A stretch of 12,988 bases of DNA. Source: Candidatus Chloroheliales bacterium. Its GTDB lineage: Bacteria; Chloroflexota; Chloroflexia; QHBQ01. A program made the translations under genes and the position numbers. The stretch covers positions 1 to 12,988 of the forward strand of contig QHBQ01000257.1 in assembly GCA_003243865.1 (NCBI GenBank), in the 5' to 3' direction. This document shows, one piece after another, positions 5,332 through 11,820 of this stretch. Below the pieces are notes generated by a model. It saw only the letters and a list, made by a program, of their open reading frames with translations, did not search any database and was not told the origin of the DNA. Position 1 is the stretch's first letter; each line of letters starts with the position of its first letter.

Positions 5332-8199
5332 TCACTTTGGCGGCCCCATTTGTTCAGCCCCCAGGCGGCCCAGCAGCACCTCGAACTTCGTACCCTTGTT
5401 CTCCGGGTGATATTCGAAGCGCTGGCGCTCGAAATACTGTACAAGGTAGGCCTTGCCGTCGTCCTTGCTGGTTTCCATGAATGGCTGTGACAACGGGTAG
5501 CCAAACTGAGCCAGACCGCCTAGCTGTTGCCAGAAGCGGGCGATCGCCTGCCCTCCCACGCTGCTGTCGCCGAGGGTGTGCTGGGTCTGTGGAAACCAGG
5601 GCAAGCCGTTGTTGGGGTTGGGTATGGGGTGGAAGGGTGGGTCTGTTCTCCCCTTGACCGCTTGAACGCCCAAGAGGCCCAACAACACATCGTTGGGTGC
5701 CTGGTTCTCTGGGTGTTCCTCGAAGCGCGCCCGCTCGAACCATTGCACCTTATAGGTCCTGCCGTCGGTCAGCGACACCTCCTCGTGCTTGTCACTGATC
5801 GGCAGCCCGTTAATGTACAAGTTGTCCTCGTATGAGCGATCGTCGTACCATGTCGTCAGGAAGCGATCGGTCACCACGTGTCCGCTCTCCGCAAAACCGT
5901 AGCTACCACCACTCAAGGATTCCAGTGTAGATGGCGCTAGCGTACGATCCACCTGCCCATTACCCTGGCTGGCGATCTGGAGCATTGCTTTGGGGTCTGA
6001 AGACGCCACCTGGGCCACAAGTTGTGGCGTCACCGGCACATCGTGATACACTGCGTCCTCTCCGTTGCCGTAACCTTCGCCGAGGCTTGTAACCATCTCG
6101 ATGGTCATGGTACCAGTGCCGGTGCCATGCACCTGCACGGTGGTTGGCCCAACATTGGGATAGAGAACGTACTTGCCGTCTTCCTGCACCACTACCTGGG
6201 AGCCTGGAATCTCTTGTACAACTGTGCCATCGGGCAACACCCCAGCACGCCTGCCCTGTGCATCAACCACCAGTGGTACGGCTGGCGAGTGTACACCCAG
6301 CAGGCTGAGGTTAAATCCCCCGCTCTGTAGGCGTTTCACGATTTCCCCTACCCATGGCCCGATATTGTAGCATTCTTTAGCGCCGGGGTAGTCGTTGCGC
6401 AGAACCCGCCACAGACCAGTGATGATGCCAGTAATCCCGCCCACTATACCGGGGACAGACTTGAGTATTGCTTGGCCGATTTTGCTGGCCTGGCAAGCAA
6501 CATCCTTGCACGTGTAGGCACCCATCGCGCCCGCATATGAATTAAGCATCACTTTGGCGACGTTTCCTGAAGGAAACCCCCCAGCTAGCGTACTTGCGAT
6601 CAGAGTGCTGCACTTAGCAAGCTGGTCGGAGCCTTCGACCACCTCAATGTCCTGGCTCCAGTCCAACCCGCCAGTGCCGAGCGCGGGCTGAATGTGGACA
6701 CTAAGGTGACCGGGATGCGCCGCTTTAGTGAAATACGCATTGATCGTGATCCGCCAACTCTCCGGCTGGCCCAGCAGTATTTGTACAGGGGTGATGCTGG
6801 AGTCCTGATCCAGGGTGAAGGAATGTGGACCCATATCATCTCCCGCGAGGTTGTACTGGCCATTATAGCTCCACATCGCGGCGTTGACGCGCTGCGTTCC
6901 ATGGTTCTCGATGGTCAGCTTAATACGCACTGGCTCCAACGTATGTACTGGCCCAGGTGACTTATCTGCTGGGGCTACCTCGGCCTGGGTAACTACCAAT
7001 TGAATGCCAGACGGGGCGGGTCCGTACTCCCACGTATCATCGAGCGGCAACTCGCCACCATACAGCGGCAGCTGTGGAGGTGCTAGCACGCCTATGGACG
7101 TAGCTTGAAGCGGGCCACCACTTTGAGGTTCGTCGGTTGTCATTGCCCTAACCCTGAAGAGGACTGGCAATCCGCCACCTCCAAGGTTCAACGTCTGCAC
7201 GGACAGGCCGTTCGTCGTCTCACCGCCGAAGAGGACTAGGCGACCACGTACTTTGTCATAGATCAAGCCAGCTCGGAAGCGCTCTGGAGGAGCTACATCG
7301 GTCCGAGCCTGTGTCCAGGTCGTCCCATTGTACTCCCATGTGTCGTTGTAGTTTAGATTTCCGTTGTTCGGCAAAGACGCGTCGAAGCCTAGGCCGCCGA
7401 AGAGAACCATGCGGTGCCGACCAGCGTCGTAAGCCAGTGCTGGCATCTCGCGCGTGGGCGGGGCAGCAGCGGGGTGCACCTGCTGCCAATCCCGGCCATC
7501 GTATTCCCACGTGTCATTAGTATCATACACACTCTTGACCCAGCCCCCGAAGAGGACGATCCGGCCTCGGTCCGCATCATACGCCATCGAAGCGAGTGTT
7601 CGACCCGGCACCGACGAGGTCTGCTTCTGGACCCAAGAGATCCCATTGTATTCCCAAGTATCGTTTAGTGGGTCGCCTCCGTCGCGAGGGGAGCCGCCAA
7701 ATAGCACGGTAACCTTGCGTCGTGAATCGTAGGCCATTGAGTAGCTGGACCGGGGCGGCGGAGTAGTGGTCAGGTGCATTTTGACCCAGTTATTGCCATC
7801 GTATTCCCAAGTCTCGTTGAGAGCCACTCCGCTGTTAGCGTCTGCTCCGCCGAAGAACACAACCCGTGCACGCGCGATATCGTAGGCGATTGGGGCACCG
7901 CTTGTCTCAGGCGGGTGCTGCGCAGTCTGCTTCTGCACCCAGTCGGTGCCGTCGTACTCCCAGGTTGCGCCGTTATACATTACGGAGCGTCGAAGGGCTT
8001 CGTCGTAGACTATCGAGGCATGGTTATCAGGTGGTCGGTGCGCCGGGTGCGCATCCAACCATTGCAAACCACCTGCCTGCTGAATAGGGGCCGCCTTCGC
8101 GGCCTGCTCCACAGAGACGGCAGTGCCGCCTAGCGTCGCTGGGCCAAATGCAATGAGCATTGCCAGGATCGTGAACAAGCGTTGTTTGCGCCGCTGCAT
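5332..8199 (-). CDS. secreted kelch-like six-bladed propeller protein with C-terminal FERxRFExHPEN repeats
   Basis: A 955-residue exported protein of unknown role. The ATG at 8197-8199 follows a strong ribosome site (AAGGAGG, 7 bp away); the frame is open further upstream but that part is the leader. Residues 1-37 form a signal peptide (QRRKQR, then a hydrophobic core). Six kelch-type blades fill about 43-395, each with an AYDxxRxRxVLFGG strand and a (D/E)TWEY(D/N)G strand; blade six carries an insert of about 50 residues. Residues about 400-506 look like a beta-sandwich. Residues about 528-625 are hydrophobic and helical with several cysteines (530, 564, 569, 610). The C-terminus has two related modules, VQWFERARFEEHPEN (818-832) and VQYFERQRFEYHPEN (920-934), each followed by a VLLGxLG strand, a module I recall from Chloroflexota secreted proteins. 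No enzymatic motif is evident; surface binding or adhesion is a guess. Confidence 0.8.
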   Translation of the reverse strand: MQRRKQRLFTILAMLIAFGPATLGGTAVSVEQAAKAAPIQQAGGLQWLDAHPAHRPPDNHASIVYDEALRRSVMYNGATWEYDGTDWVQKQTAQHPPETSGAPIAYDIARARVVFFGGADANSGVALNETWEYDGNNWVKMHLTTTPPPRSSYSMAYDSRRKVTVLFGGSPRDGGDPLNDTWEYNGISWVQKQTSSVPGRTLASMAYDADRGRIVLFGGWVKSVYDTNDTWEYDGRDWQQVHPAAAPPTREMPALAYDAGRHRMVLFGGLGFDASLPNNGNLNYNDTWEYNGTTWTQARTDVAPPERFRAGLIYDKVRGRLVLFGGETTNGLSVQTLNLGGGGLPVLFRVRAMTTDEPQSGGPLQATSIGVLAPPQLPLYGGELPLDDTWEYGPAPSGIQLVVTQAEVAPADKSPGPVHTLEPVRIKLTIENHGTQRVNAAMWSYNGQYNLAGDDMGPHSFTLDQDSSITPVQILLGQPESWRITINAYFTKAAHPGHLSVHIQPALGTGGLDWSQDIEVVEGSDQLAKCSTLIASTLAGGFPSGNVAKVMLNSYAGAMGAYTCKDVACQASKIGQAILKSVPGIVGGITGIITGLWRVLRNDYPGAKECYNIGPWVGEIVKRLQSGGFNLSLLGVHSPAVPLVVDAQGRRAGVLPDGTVVQEIPGSQVVVQEDGKYVLYPNVGPTTVQVHGTGTGTMTIEMVTSLGEGYGNGEDAVYHDVPVTPQLVAQVASSDPKAMLQIASQGNGQVDRTLAPSTLESLSGGSYGFAESGHVVTDRFLTTWYDDRSYEDNLYINGLPISDKHEEVSLTDGRTYKVQWFERARFEEHPENQAPNDVLLGLLGVQAVKGRTDPPFHPIPNPNNGLPWFPQTQHTLGDSSVGGQAIARFWQQLGGLAQFGYPLSQPFMETSKDDGKAYLVQYFERQRFEYHPENKGTKFEVLLGRLGAEQMGPPK

Positions 8200-8214
8200 G
8201 GTGTTTCCTCCTTC

Positions 8215-8280
8215 GTCACTTTTGTGACCCTCCCCGGCCCCCACTCGCTCACGCAAGTAGCCTTCCAGGGCGAGTGCGTG
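8215..8280 (-). promoter_or_regulatory. structured leader of the kelch-protein mRNA
   Basis: In the 137-nt leader of the minus-strand transcript, GTCAC-AAAA-GTGAC (8215-8228) forms a hairpin about 8 bases before the ribosome site. Further upstream, CACTCGC (8242-8248) can pair with GCGAGTG (8270-8276), while CACGCA (8250-8255) can pair with TGCGTG (8275-8280). The two right-hand arms share bases 8275-8276 and the stems would cross, so they cannot both form fully. No known riboswitch consensus was recognised. Confidence 0.35.
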
Positions 8281-8342
8281 TAGACAACCTTCGGATAATT
8301 CACAATATGTTGCTGCCGGAGATTGGAGCTATTGACGCGACC

Positions 8343-8371
8343 ATCATAGCAGAATATACAACATTTGTCAA
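8343..8371 (-). promoter_or_regulatory. strong sigma-70-type promoter for the kelch-protein gene
   Basis: On the minus strand a perfect TTGACA (8366-8371) and TATGAT (8343-8348) are separated by exactly 17 bp. Transcription should begin near 8336, leaving a leader of about 137 nt before the ATG at 8199. Confidence 0.75.
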
Positions 8372-8451
8372 TGGCCTTTTTATCGTTTTGGAGCGAAATC
8401 AGCGAATTGAGCCTCGTAGAGTATAATCTGCCTTTATGCTCTGAAACGTTT

Positions 8452-8551
8452 GGTGTGAGTTAGATATCTGAGGCTAAAATTGCCAACTTTTGGCGGTATC
8501 TTGCGCCACTTCCGCTGCCCTTTGAGTGTGAGATGACTGCTAACTCACACC
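8452..8551. promoter_or_regulatory. repeated GTGTGAG sites in the divergent spacer (putative operator)
   Basis: A 12-bp perfect inverted pair, GGTGTGAGTTAG (8452-8463) and CTAACTCACACC (8540-8551), flanks 76 bp. A third half-site, GTGTGAG (8526-8532), forms GTGTGAG-N11-CTCACAC with 8544-8550. This pair ends 25 bp before the -35 box of the 8653 gene. The layout suits a dimeric regulator, perhaps with looping between two sites. The spacing does not fit the CRP consensus TGTGA-N6-TCACA. Confidence 0.5.
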
Positions 8552-8575
8552 GAGCGTTGAAGGCAATGGTGAAAC

Positions 8576-8604
8576 TTGCGCACTGGCTTGTATTGGTGTA
8601 GAAT
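8576..8604 (+). promoter_or_regulatory. sigma-70-type promoter for the acidic secreted protein
   Basis: TTGCGC (8576-8581) and TAGAAT (8599-8604) are 17 bp apart, predicting a start near 8611 and a leader of about 42 nt before the ATG at 8653. It diverges from the promoter at 8343-8371. Confidence 0.55.
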
Positions 8605-8652
8605 GGCAACATCGGCTGCGCAAGGGCGCGTAACCACGAAAGAGACCGCAGG

Positions 8653-9105
8653 ATGAGCTACCGGATACGCCAGGCAATCGCCGCCTATTTGCTGGCATTC
8701 TTCATAAACCTGGCTCTGGCTACCAGCAACGGGGTGGGGTCGAGTGAGGCTGCAAGGCTGTGGGCGCGGCGGCCAGCGGTGGTGCTTGCCTACGACCCTG
8801 ACGACATCAGTGGCGAACTCAGCCTGCCCGACGATGATGACGACGACCTCAGCTGGCTAACCGACGATAATCAGGGCGAAGACTGGAGTGGCGACGAAGC
8901 GACGGATGAGGATATAGACCTCGGCCTGCTCGCCAACCTGGTCACTGCTGCCGACCTGCCCCCCGATCCTGCGCTCGACCCCGACGGCTACACCGCCTGG
9001 TTTATCGCCAAGATGCCGCCCAAGCAAGCGCGAATGTGGCGATTGCTCCCTGACACCATCGAACTGCCGACCGACGTCGAAGCGCTACGCTGGCGGTATA
9101 ACTGA
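8653..9105 (+). CDS. small acidic secreted protein of unknown function
   Basis: A 150-residue protein I do not recognise. An N-terminal signal sequence is visible (RIR, then hydrophobic AIAAYLLAFFINLALA at about 8-23). The mature part is very acidic: a six-Asp run at 60-65 lies in an Asp/Glu-rich stretch (about 48-90), followed by a better ordered C-terminus (about 91-150) with YTAWFIAKMPPKQARMWRLL. Asp-rich loops often bind calcium, but no canonical EF-hand or dockerin motif is clear. The ATG at 8653 has only an AGG immediately beside it, so the ribosome site is poor, but a promoter is well placed upstream. It is divergent from the kelch-protein gene and may share control with it through the GTGTGAG sites. 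A role in the cell envelope is inferred only from export. Confidence 0.7.
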   Translation: MSYRIRQAIAAYLLAFFINLALATSNGVGSSEAARLWARRPAVVLAYDPDDISGELSLPDDDDDDLSWLTDDNQGEDWSGDEATDEDIDLGLLANLVTAADLPPDPALDPDGYTAWFIAKMPPKQARMWRLLPDTIELPTDVEALRWRYN

Positions 9106-9110
9106 ATTCA

Positions 9111-9138
9111 AAGATTAAGGATTAAAGATTAAAGATGA
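9111..9138. repeat. heptamer tandem array (AAGATTA type)
   Basis: Four units in exact 7-bp register: AAGATTA (9111), AGGATTA (9118), AAGATTA (9125) and AAGATGA (9132). The array begins 5 bp after the stop of the acidic-protein gene. It is close in sequence to the right arm of the array at 10897-10931. No inverted partner is found before the tRNA terminator. Confidence 0.85.
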
Positions 9139-9399
9139 AGGCGCACTTGAGGTATGCCTTTTGCATTTGCCCCTGCCGCAACACAGCAACGTCGCCCAAC
9201 AGCAGCAACATTGGCGTAGGGGCGAATCGCATACGCCCACCTGAAGCGCCTGTCATGCTAATCGCAACCAGCAACGGTGAAGAGTTCCGGGGGCTGGGGG
9301 CGCCGCCCCGTTGCCGACCTGCATCAATATGGCGACAACTCGTCAAGCAAAAAGCCCCTAGCAACACATAGTTCAGGAATGTCTCATGCTCCCCAGTGC
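9139..9399. other. intergenic stretch without a recognisable gene
   Basis: Between the heptamer array and the tRNA terminator no frame has both a ribosome site and protein-like composition. It contains the palindrome at 9216-9238 and a second GC-rich fold around 9289-9310 (CGGGGGCTGGGGGC facing GCCGCCCCG). It reads as accumulated intergenic repeat material. Confidence 0.5.
9216..9238 (+). repeat. GTAGGGGCGAA-type palindromic repeat
   Basis: GTAGGGGCGAAT (9216-9227) followed by ACGCCC (9233-9238) forms a GGGCG/CGCCC hairpin. The same GTAGGGG(G)CGAA...CGCCC/TTCGC form occurs on the minus strand at the end of the kinase gene (about 2449-2426), and a degenerate form may lie at 4739-4760. It looks like a dispersed palindromic repeat. 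Confidence 0.5.
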
Positions 9400-9433
9400 A
9401 AAAACAAAAAGGCGGCTAGCTTTGCTAGTCGCC
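9400..9433 (-). terminator. intrinsic terminator of the tRNA-Gly transcript
   Basis: On the minus strand GGCGACTAGC pairs with GCTAGCCGCC around an AAA loop (one mismatch in ten pairs), followed by TTTTTGTTTTT. It begins 23 bp after the tRNA 3' end. Confidence 0.85.
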
Positions 9434-9456
9434 ATTGTGTTGCTCTATCTAACGGG

Positions 9457-9528
9457 AGCGGGGAACGAGATTCGAACTCGCGACCTTCTCCTTGGCAAGG
9501 AGACGCTCTACCACTGAGCCATCCCCGC
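9457..9528 (-). tRNA. tRNA-Gly (anticodon GCC)
   Basis: A complete 72-nt cloverleaf on the minus strand. The acceptor stem GCGGGGA pairs with TCCCCGC, the D-arm is GCTC/GAGC, and the anticodon stem TCTCC/GGAGA closes the loop TTGCCAA with anticodon GCC, which reads GGC and GGU. The T-arm GCGAG/CTCGT (one G-T pair) carries TTCGAAT. The discriminator is T, as usual for bacterial tRNA-Gly. The next bases are CCC, so CCA is not encoded and must be added enzymatically. It is a single-gene transcription unit with its own promoter (9554-9582) and terminator (9400-9433). No duplicated 3' segment suggesting an integrated element is seen nearby. Confidence 0.97.
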
Positions 9529-9553
9529 AGGTTTTCGCCCTTGCGGTAAGCAT

Positions 9554-9582
9554 ATTTTAACCGAAACACAGATTTTTGTCAA
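9554..9582 (-). promoter_or_regulatory. strong promoter of tRNA-Gly
   Basis: On the minus strand a perfect TTGACA (9577-9582) and TAAAAT (9554-9559) are separated by exactly 17 bp. Transcription would start near 9547, about 19 nt before the mature tRNA 5' end. Confidence 0.85.
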
Positions 9583-9601
9583 GGCGGTTTGACCGCTTTT
9601 T
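9581..9601 (+). terminator. possible small intrinsic terminator before the acyl-CoA dehydrogenase unit
   Basis: AAGGCGGT-TTG-ACCGCTTT forms a stem of eight pairs (one G-T) running into a T5 run (9597-9601) on the plus strand. It overlaps the -35 box of the tRNA promoter. It could insulate the downstream operon, but the stem is short and no plus-strand gene ends close by. Confidence 0.35.
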
Positions 9602-9636
9602 GGTTATATGGATTAACATCGGCGGGTCACGTTAAG

Positions 9637-9666
9637 TTGACGGACGAGCAGCCAATATGTTACTAT
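9637..9666 (+). promoter_or_regulatory. promoter candidate for the acyl-CoA dehydrogenase-etfBA operon
   Basis: TTGACG (9637-9642) and TACTAT (9661-9666) are 18 bp apart, predicting a start near 9673, about 54 nt before the ATG at 9727. A site AAAGGAG (9709-9715) lies 11 bp before that ATG. Confidence 0.5.
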
Positions 9667-9726
9667 ACGACAGCACAGCGCAGTGCCACCAGCAGTTCCC
9701 CCTTACTCAAAGGAGAGCAAGAGAAG

Positions 9727-10863
9727 ATGGACTTTAATCTCACCAGCGCCCAGCAAATGCTGGTCAACACCGTCCGCGACTACGTCAGCAAGACCATCGA
9801 GCCGATTGCTATGCAGGTGGAGAGCGAGAACCACATCCCGCCCGCAGTGCTGCGCGAGATGGGCGAACTGGGCTTCTTCGGTATCCCCATTGCTGAACAA
9901 TATGGTGGCCTCGATGCTGGCCTGCTCGGACATTGTCTGGTAATCGAGCAACTGGCGGGTGCAAACGCCGCATATGCCAACATCATCGGCGCGTCAACCG
10001 GGTTGGCATCCACCGCGATCAACCTGGCGGGCAGCGAAGCACAGAAGCAGCGCTGGCTACCCGCCCTGGCGGGCGGCGAGAAGCTAGGCGGCTTCGCCCT
10101 GACCGAGCCGCACGGCGCGGAGATGAGCAATCTTGGCACCGTCGCGGAGAAGGATGGCGATGGTTACAAGCTGAATGGGCGAAAAGCCTGGGTCAGCAAT
10201 GGACCGGTTGCCGATACAGTAGTGGTTTTCGCCCGCACTGGCGACGGCATCAGCGCCTATGTAGTGGAGAAGGGTTGCCCCGGCTACCGCTGCGGCGAGA
10301 TCGACTCGCGGATGGGGCTGCACGGCTCCTACAGCAGCGAACTCTACTTCAACGATGTCAAGCTGGCGGCGGACAACTTGCTGGGCCAGGCGGGGCAGGG
10401 TAGCCAGATTGCCACCGCGACACTTGACCGCTATCGAATTGGGTTGGCGGCCCAGGCGGTCGGCGCGGCGGACAAGCTGCTCCGCGCCTGCATCGAATAC
10501 AGCAAGCAGCGCCAGCAGTTCGGCCAGCCGATCGCCGGTTTCCAGGCGATCCAGAATATGCTTGCCGATATGGCGACCGAGATCGCGATGGCCCGCGCTG
10601 GTGTCTACTTCGCGGCATGGAAGGCCGACAACGGTCAGCCGTTCGCCACCGATGCGGCGATGGGGCGCCTGTTCGCCACCGAGATGCTCAACCGCGTCGC
10701 CGACCGCGCCGTGCAGATCCATGGCGGCATGGGCTATATGAAGGAACTCTGGATCGAGCGCGCCTATCGCGATGCCAGGATGCTCCGCCTCGCCGAAGGC
10801 ACCAACGACATGATGCGCCTGATTGTCGCCAATGAGCTTTTGAGATTAAGGACTAAGGACTAA
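9727..10863 (+). CDS. acyl-CoA dehydrogenase
   Basis: A 378-residue FAD enzyme that oxidises an acyl-CoA to the trans-2-enoyl-CoA and passes electrons to ETF, whose genes follow directly. The ATG at 9727 is chosen because family proteins start like MDFNLTSAQQML; the frame is open further upstream but unlike the family. Visible blocks: ELGFFGIPIAEQYGG (47-61), GGFALTEPHG (121-130), RKAWVSNG (152-159), RQQFGQPIAGFQAIQ (262-276), VQIHGGMGY (329-337) and RLAEGTND (354-361), where E357 sits at the usual catalytic-base position. The first signature is unusual: the normal GSD after TEP is read here as GAE. Chain-length preference cannot be read from the sequence; short/branched or medium chain is plausible. 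The last residues LRLRTKD and the stop lie inside a heptamer array, so the original C-terminus probably ended near ANELL. Confidence 0.92.
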   Translation: MDFNLTSAQQMLVNTVRDYVSKTIEPIAMQVESENHIPPAVLREMGELGFFGIPIAEQYGGLDAGLLGHCLVIEQLAGANAAYANIIGASTGLASTAINLAGSEAQKQRWLPALAGGEKLGGFALTEPHGAEMSNLGTVAEKDGDGYKLNGRKAWVSNGPVADTVVVFARTGDGISAYVVEKGCPGYRCGEIDSRMGLHGSYSSELYFNDVKLAADNLLGQAGQGSQIATATLDRYRIGLAAQAVGAADKLLRACIEYSKQRQQFGQPIAGFQAIQNMLADMATEIAMARAGVYFAAWKADNGQPFATDAAMGRLFATEMLNRVADRAVQIHGGMGYMKELWIERAYRDARMLRLAEGTNDMMRLIVANELLRLRTKD

Positions 10864-10931
10864 GGACTAAGGAGAAAGCGGATTAGCGGCGCGTCGTCCT
10901 TAATCCTTAATCTTTAATCCTTAATCCTCAG
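10842..10931. repeat. inverted heptamer arrays (AGGACTA / TCCTTAA) between the dehydrogenase and etfB
   Basis: Left arm: GAGATTA, AGGACTA (x3, at 10849, 10856, 10863) and AGGAGAA, 10842-10876. Right arm: TCCTTAA at 10897, 10904 and 10918, a TCTTTAA at 10911 and TCCTCAG at 10925, ending 10931. The right arm reads as AGGATTA units in reverse complement and can pair with the left arm along about 35-40 bp with scattered mismatches, enclosing roughly 20 bp. The dehydrogenase stop codon lies inside the left arm and the etfB ribosome site begins 8 bp after the right arm. A hairpin here could protect or separate parts of the operon mRNA. Confidence 0.9.
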
Positions 10932-10949
10932 TTCCCGTGAGGAGACTCG

Positions 10950-11726
10950 ATGAACATAGTAGTGTGCATGAAGGAGACGCCGGATACGACTGCGGAGAAG
11001 CGGTTTACCGCCGATATGCGGCTCGACCGTGCCGCCGTGCCGGGGGTGATTAACCCCTACGACGAGTATGGCATCGAGGAAGCGCTTGCCCAGAGGGACA
11101 AGCTGGGCGGCGAGGTGACGCTGCTGTGTATGGGGCCTGAGCGCGCCGAGGAGAGCATCCGCAAAGCGCTGGCGATGGGGGTGGATAAGGCAGTGCTGAT
11201 TAGCGACCCCGCGCTCGAAGGCTCCGACCTGATTACCACCGCCCGCGTGCTGGCCGCCGCGCTGAAGAAGCTGCAGTTTGACATTATTATCTTCGGCCAG
11301 GCCAGCACCGACAGCAATGGCGGAATGATGGTCGCGGCGGTGGCCGAACTGCTCGGCCTGCCCGCGCTTACCTGGGCCAGCAGGCTGACCATCGAGGGTG
11401 GCAAGGCAATAATTAAGCGCGCCCATGAGACCGGCTACGATGTGGTGGAAGCCCCTCTACCTTGCGTGGTGAGTGTCACCCAGGTCATCAATGTGCCGCG
11501 CTATCCCTCGCTCAAGGGCATCATGCAGGCGAAGCGCAAGGAACTGACCACCTACAAGCTGGCCGACCTCGGTGTCGAGGCTGGCAGCGTCGGCAGCGCA
11601 GGCGCAGGCACGAAGGTAGAGTCGGCCAACCGCGTCGTCCTCAACCGCACCCCAGAGATATTCAAAGACCCGGAGCGCGCCGCCATCTACATCGCCGACT
11701 ATCTGGAGAAGCGTAAGCTAATCTAA
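10950..11726 (+). CDS. etfB: electron transfer flavoprotein subunit beta
   Basis: A 258-residue beta subunit of the soluble heterodimeric ETF, which takes electrons from acyl-CoA dehydrogenases and hands them on, normally to ETF:quinone oxidoreductase (not in the window). Visible blocks are [13 protein letters not shown] (1-13), [14 protein letters not shown] (33-46), [17 protein letters not shown] (61-77), the nucleotide-binding [12 protein letters not shown] (116-127) and the signature [20 protein letters not shown] (166-185) followed by AKRK. The form resembles actinobacterial ETF more than the nitrogen-fixation FixA or electron-bifurcating types, as judged from memory. The ATG at 10950 has an excellent ribosome site (GAGGAG, 5 bp away). 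Its TAA stop touches the next heptamer array. Length is normal and no defects are seen. Confidence 0.95.
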   Translation: MNIVVCMKETPDTTAEKRFTADMRLDRAAVPGVINPYDEYGIEEALAQRDKLGGEVTLLCMGPERAEESIRKALAMGVDKAVLISDPALEGSDLITTARVLAAALKKLQFDIIIFGQASTDSNGGMMVAAVAELLGLPALTWASRLTIEGGKAIIKRAHETGYDVVEAPLPCVVSVTQVINVPRYPSLKGIMQAKRKELTTYKLADLGVEAGSVGSAGAGTKVESANRVVLNRTPEIFKDPERAAIYIADYLEKRKLI

Positions 11727-11807
11727 GGTACGAGGTACGAGTAACGAGGTACGAGTAGTGAAATTACCGTACTGCTTTTCACTCGTACCTCGTACCTCGT
11801 ACCTTAT
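11726..11807. repeat. inverted heptamer arrays (AGGTACG / ACCTCGT) between etfB and etfA
   Basis: Left arm: AGGTACG at 11726, 11733 and 11747, with AGTAACG at 11740 and AGTAGTG at 11754, ending 11760. Right arm: CACTCGT (11780), ACCTCGT (11787, 11794) and ACCTTAT (11801), which reads as AGGTACG units in reverse complement. The arms form a long stem around a 19-base loop (11761-11779); the left arm has one extra unit. The left arm starts on the last base of the etfB stop and the right arm ends 5 bp before the etfA ribosome site. Confidence 0.92.
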
Positions 11808-11820
11808 GCAAGGAGAACCA

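Noticed and set aside
8200..8336. Cyclic-di-GMP riboswitch in the kelch-gene leader
   Set aside because: A short CACGCA-like start drew attention, but the tetraloop and receptor motifs of that class are missing.
8526..8550. CRP-type binding site
   Set aside because: The half-sites TGTGA and TCACA are 13 bp apart instead of 6, so this is not a standard CRP/FNR-family site.
9457..9528. tRNA-Gly as an integration site of a mobile element
   Set aside because: No integrase gene and no repeated copy of the tRNA 3' end are seen in the window.
10842..10931. Miniature transposon (MITE) between the dehydrogenase and etfB
   Set aside because: The inverted arms are tandem heptamers that differ at each locus, and no target-site duplication is visible, so a fixed transposable unit fits poorly.
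11758..11820. GTG at 11758 as the start of etfA
   Set aside because: The extra 21 residues are translated heptamer repeat, and the ATG at 11821 has a strong ribosome site and matches the usual EtfA N-terminus.
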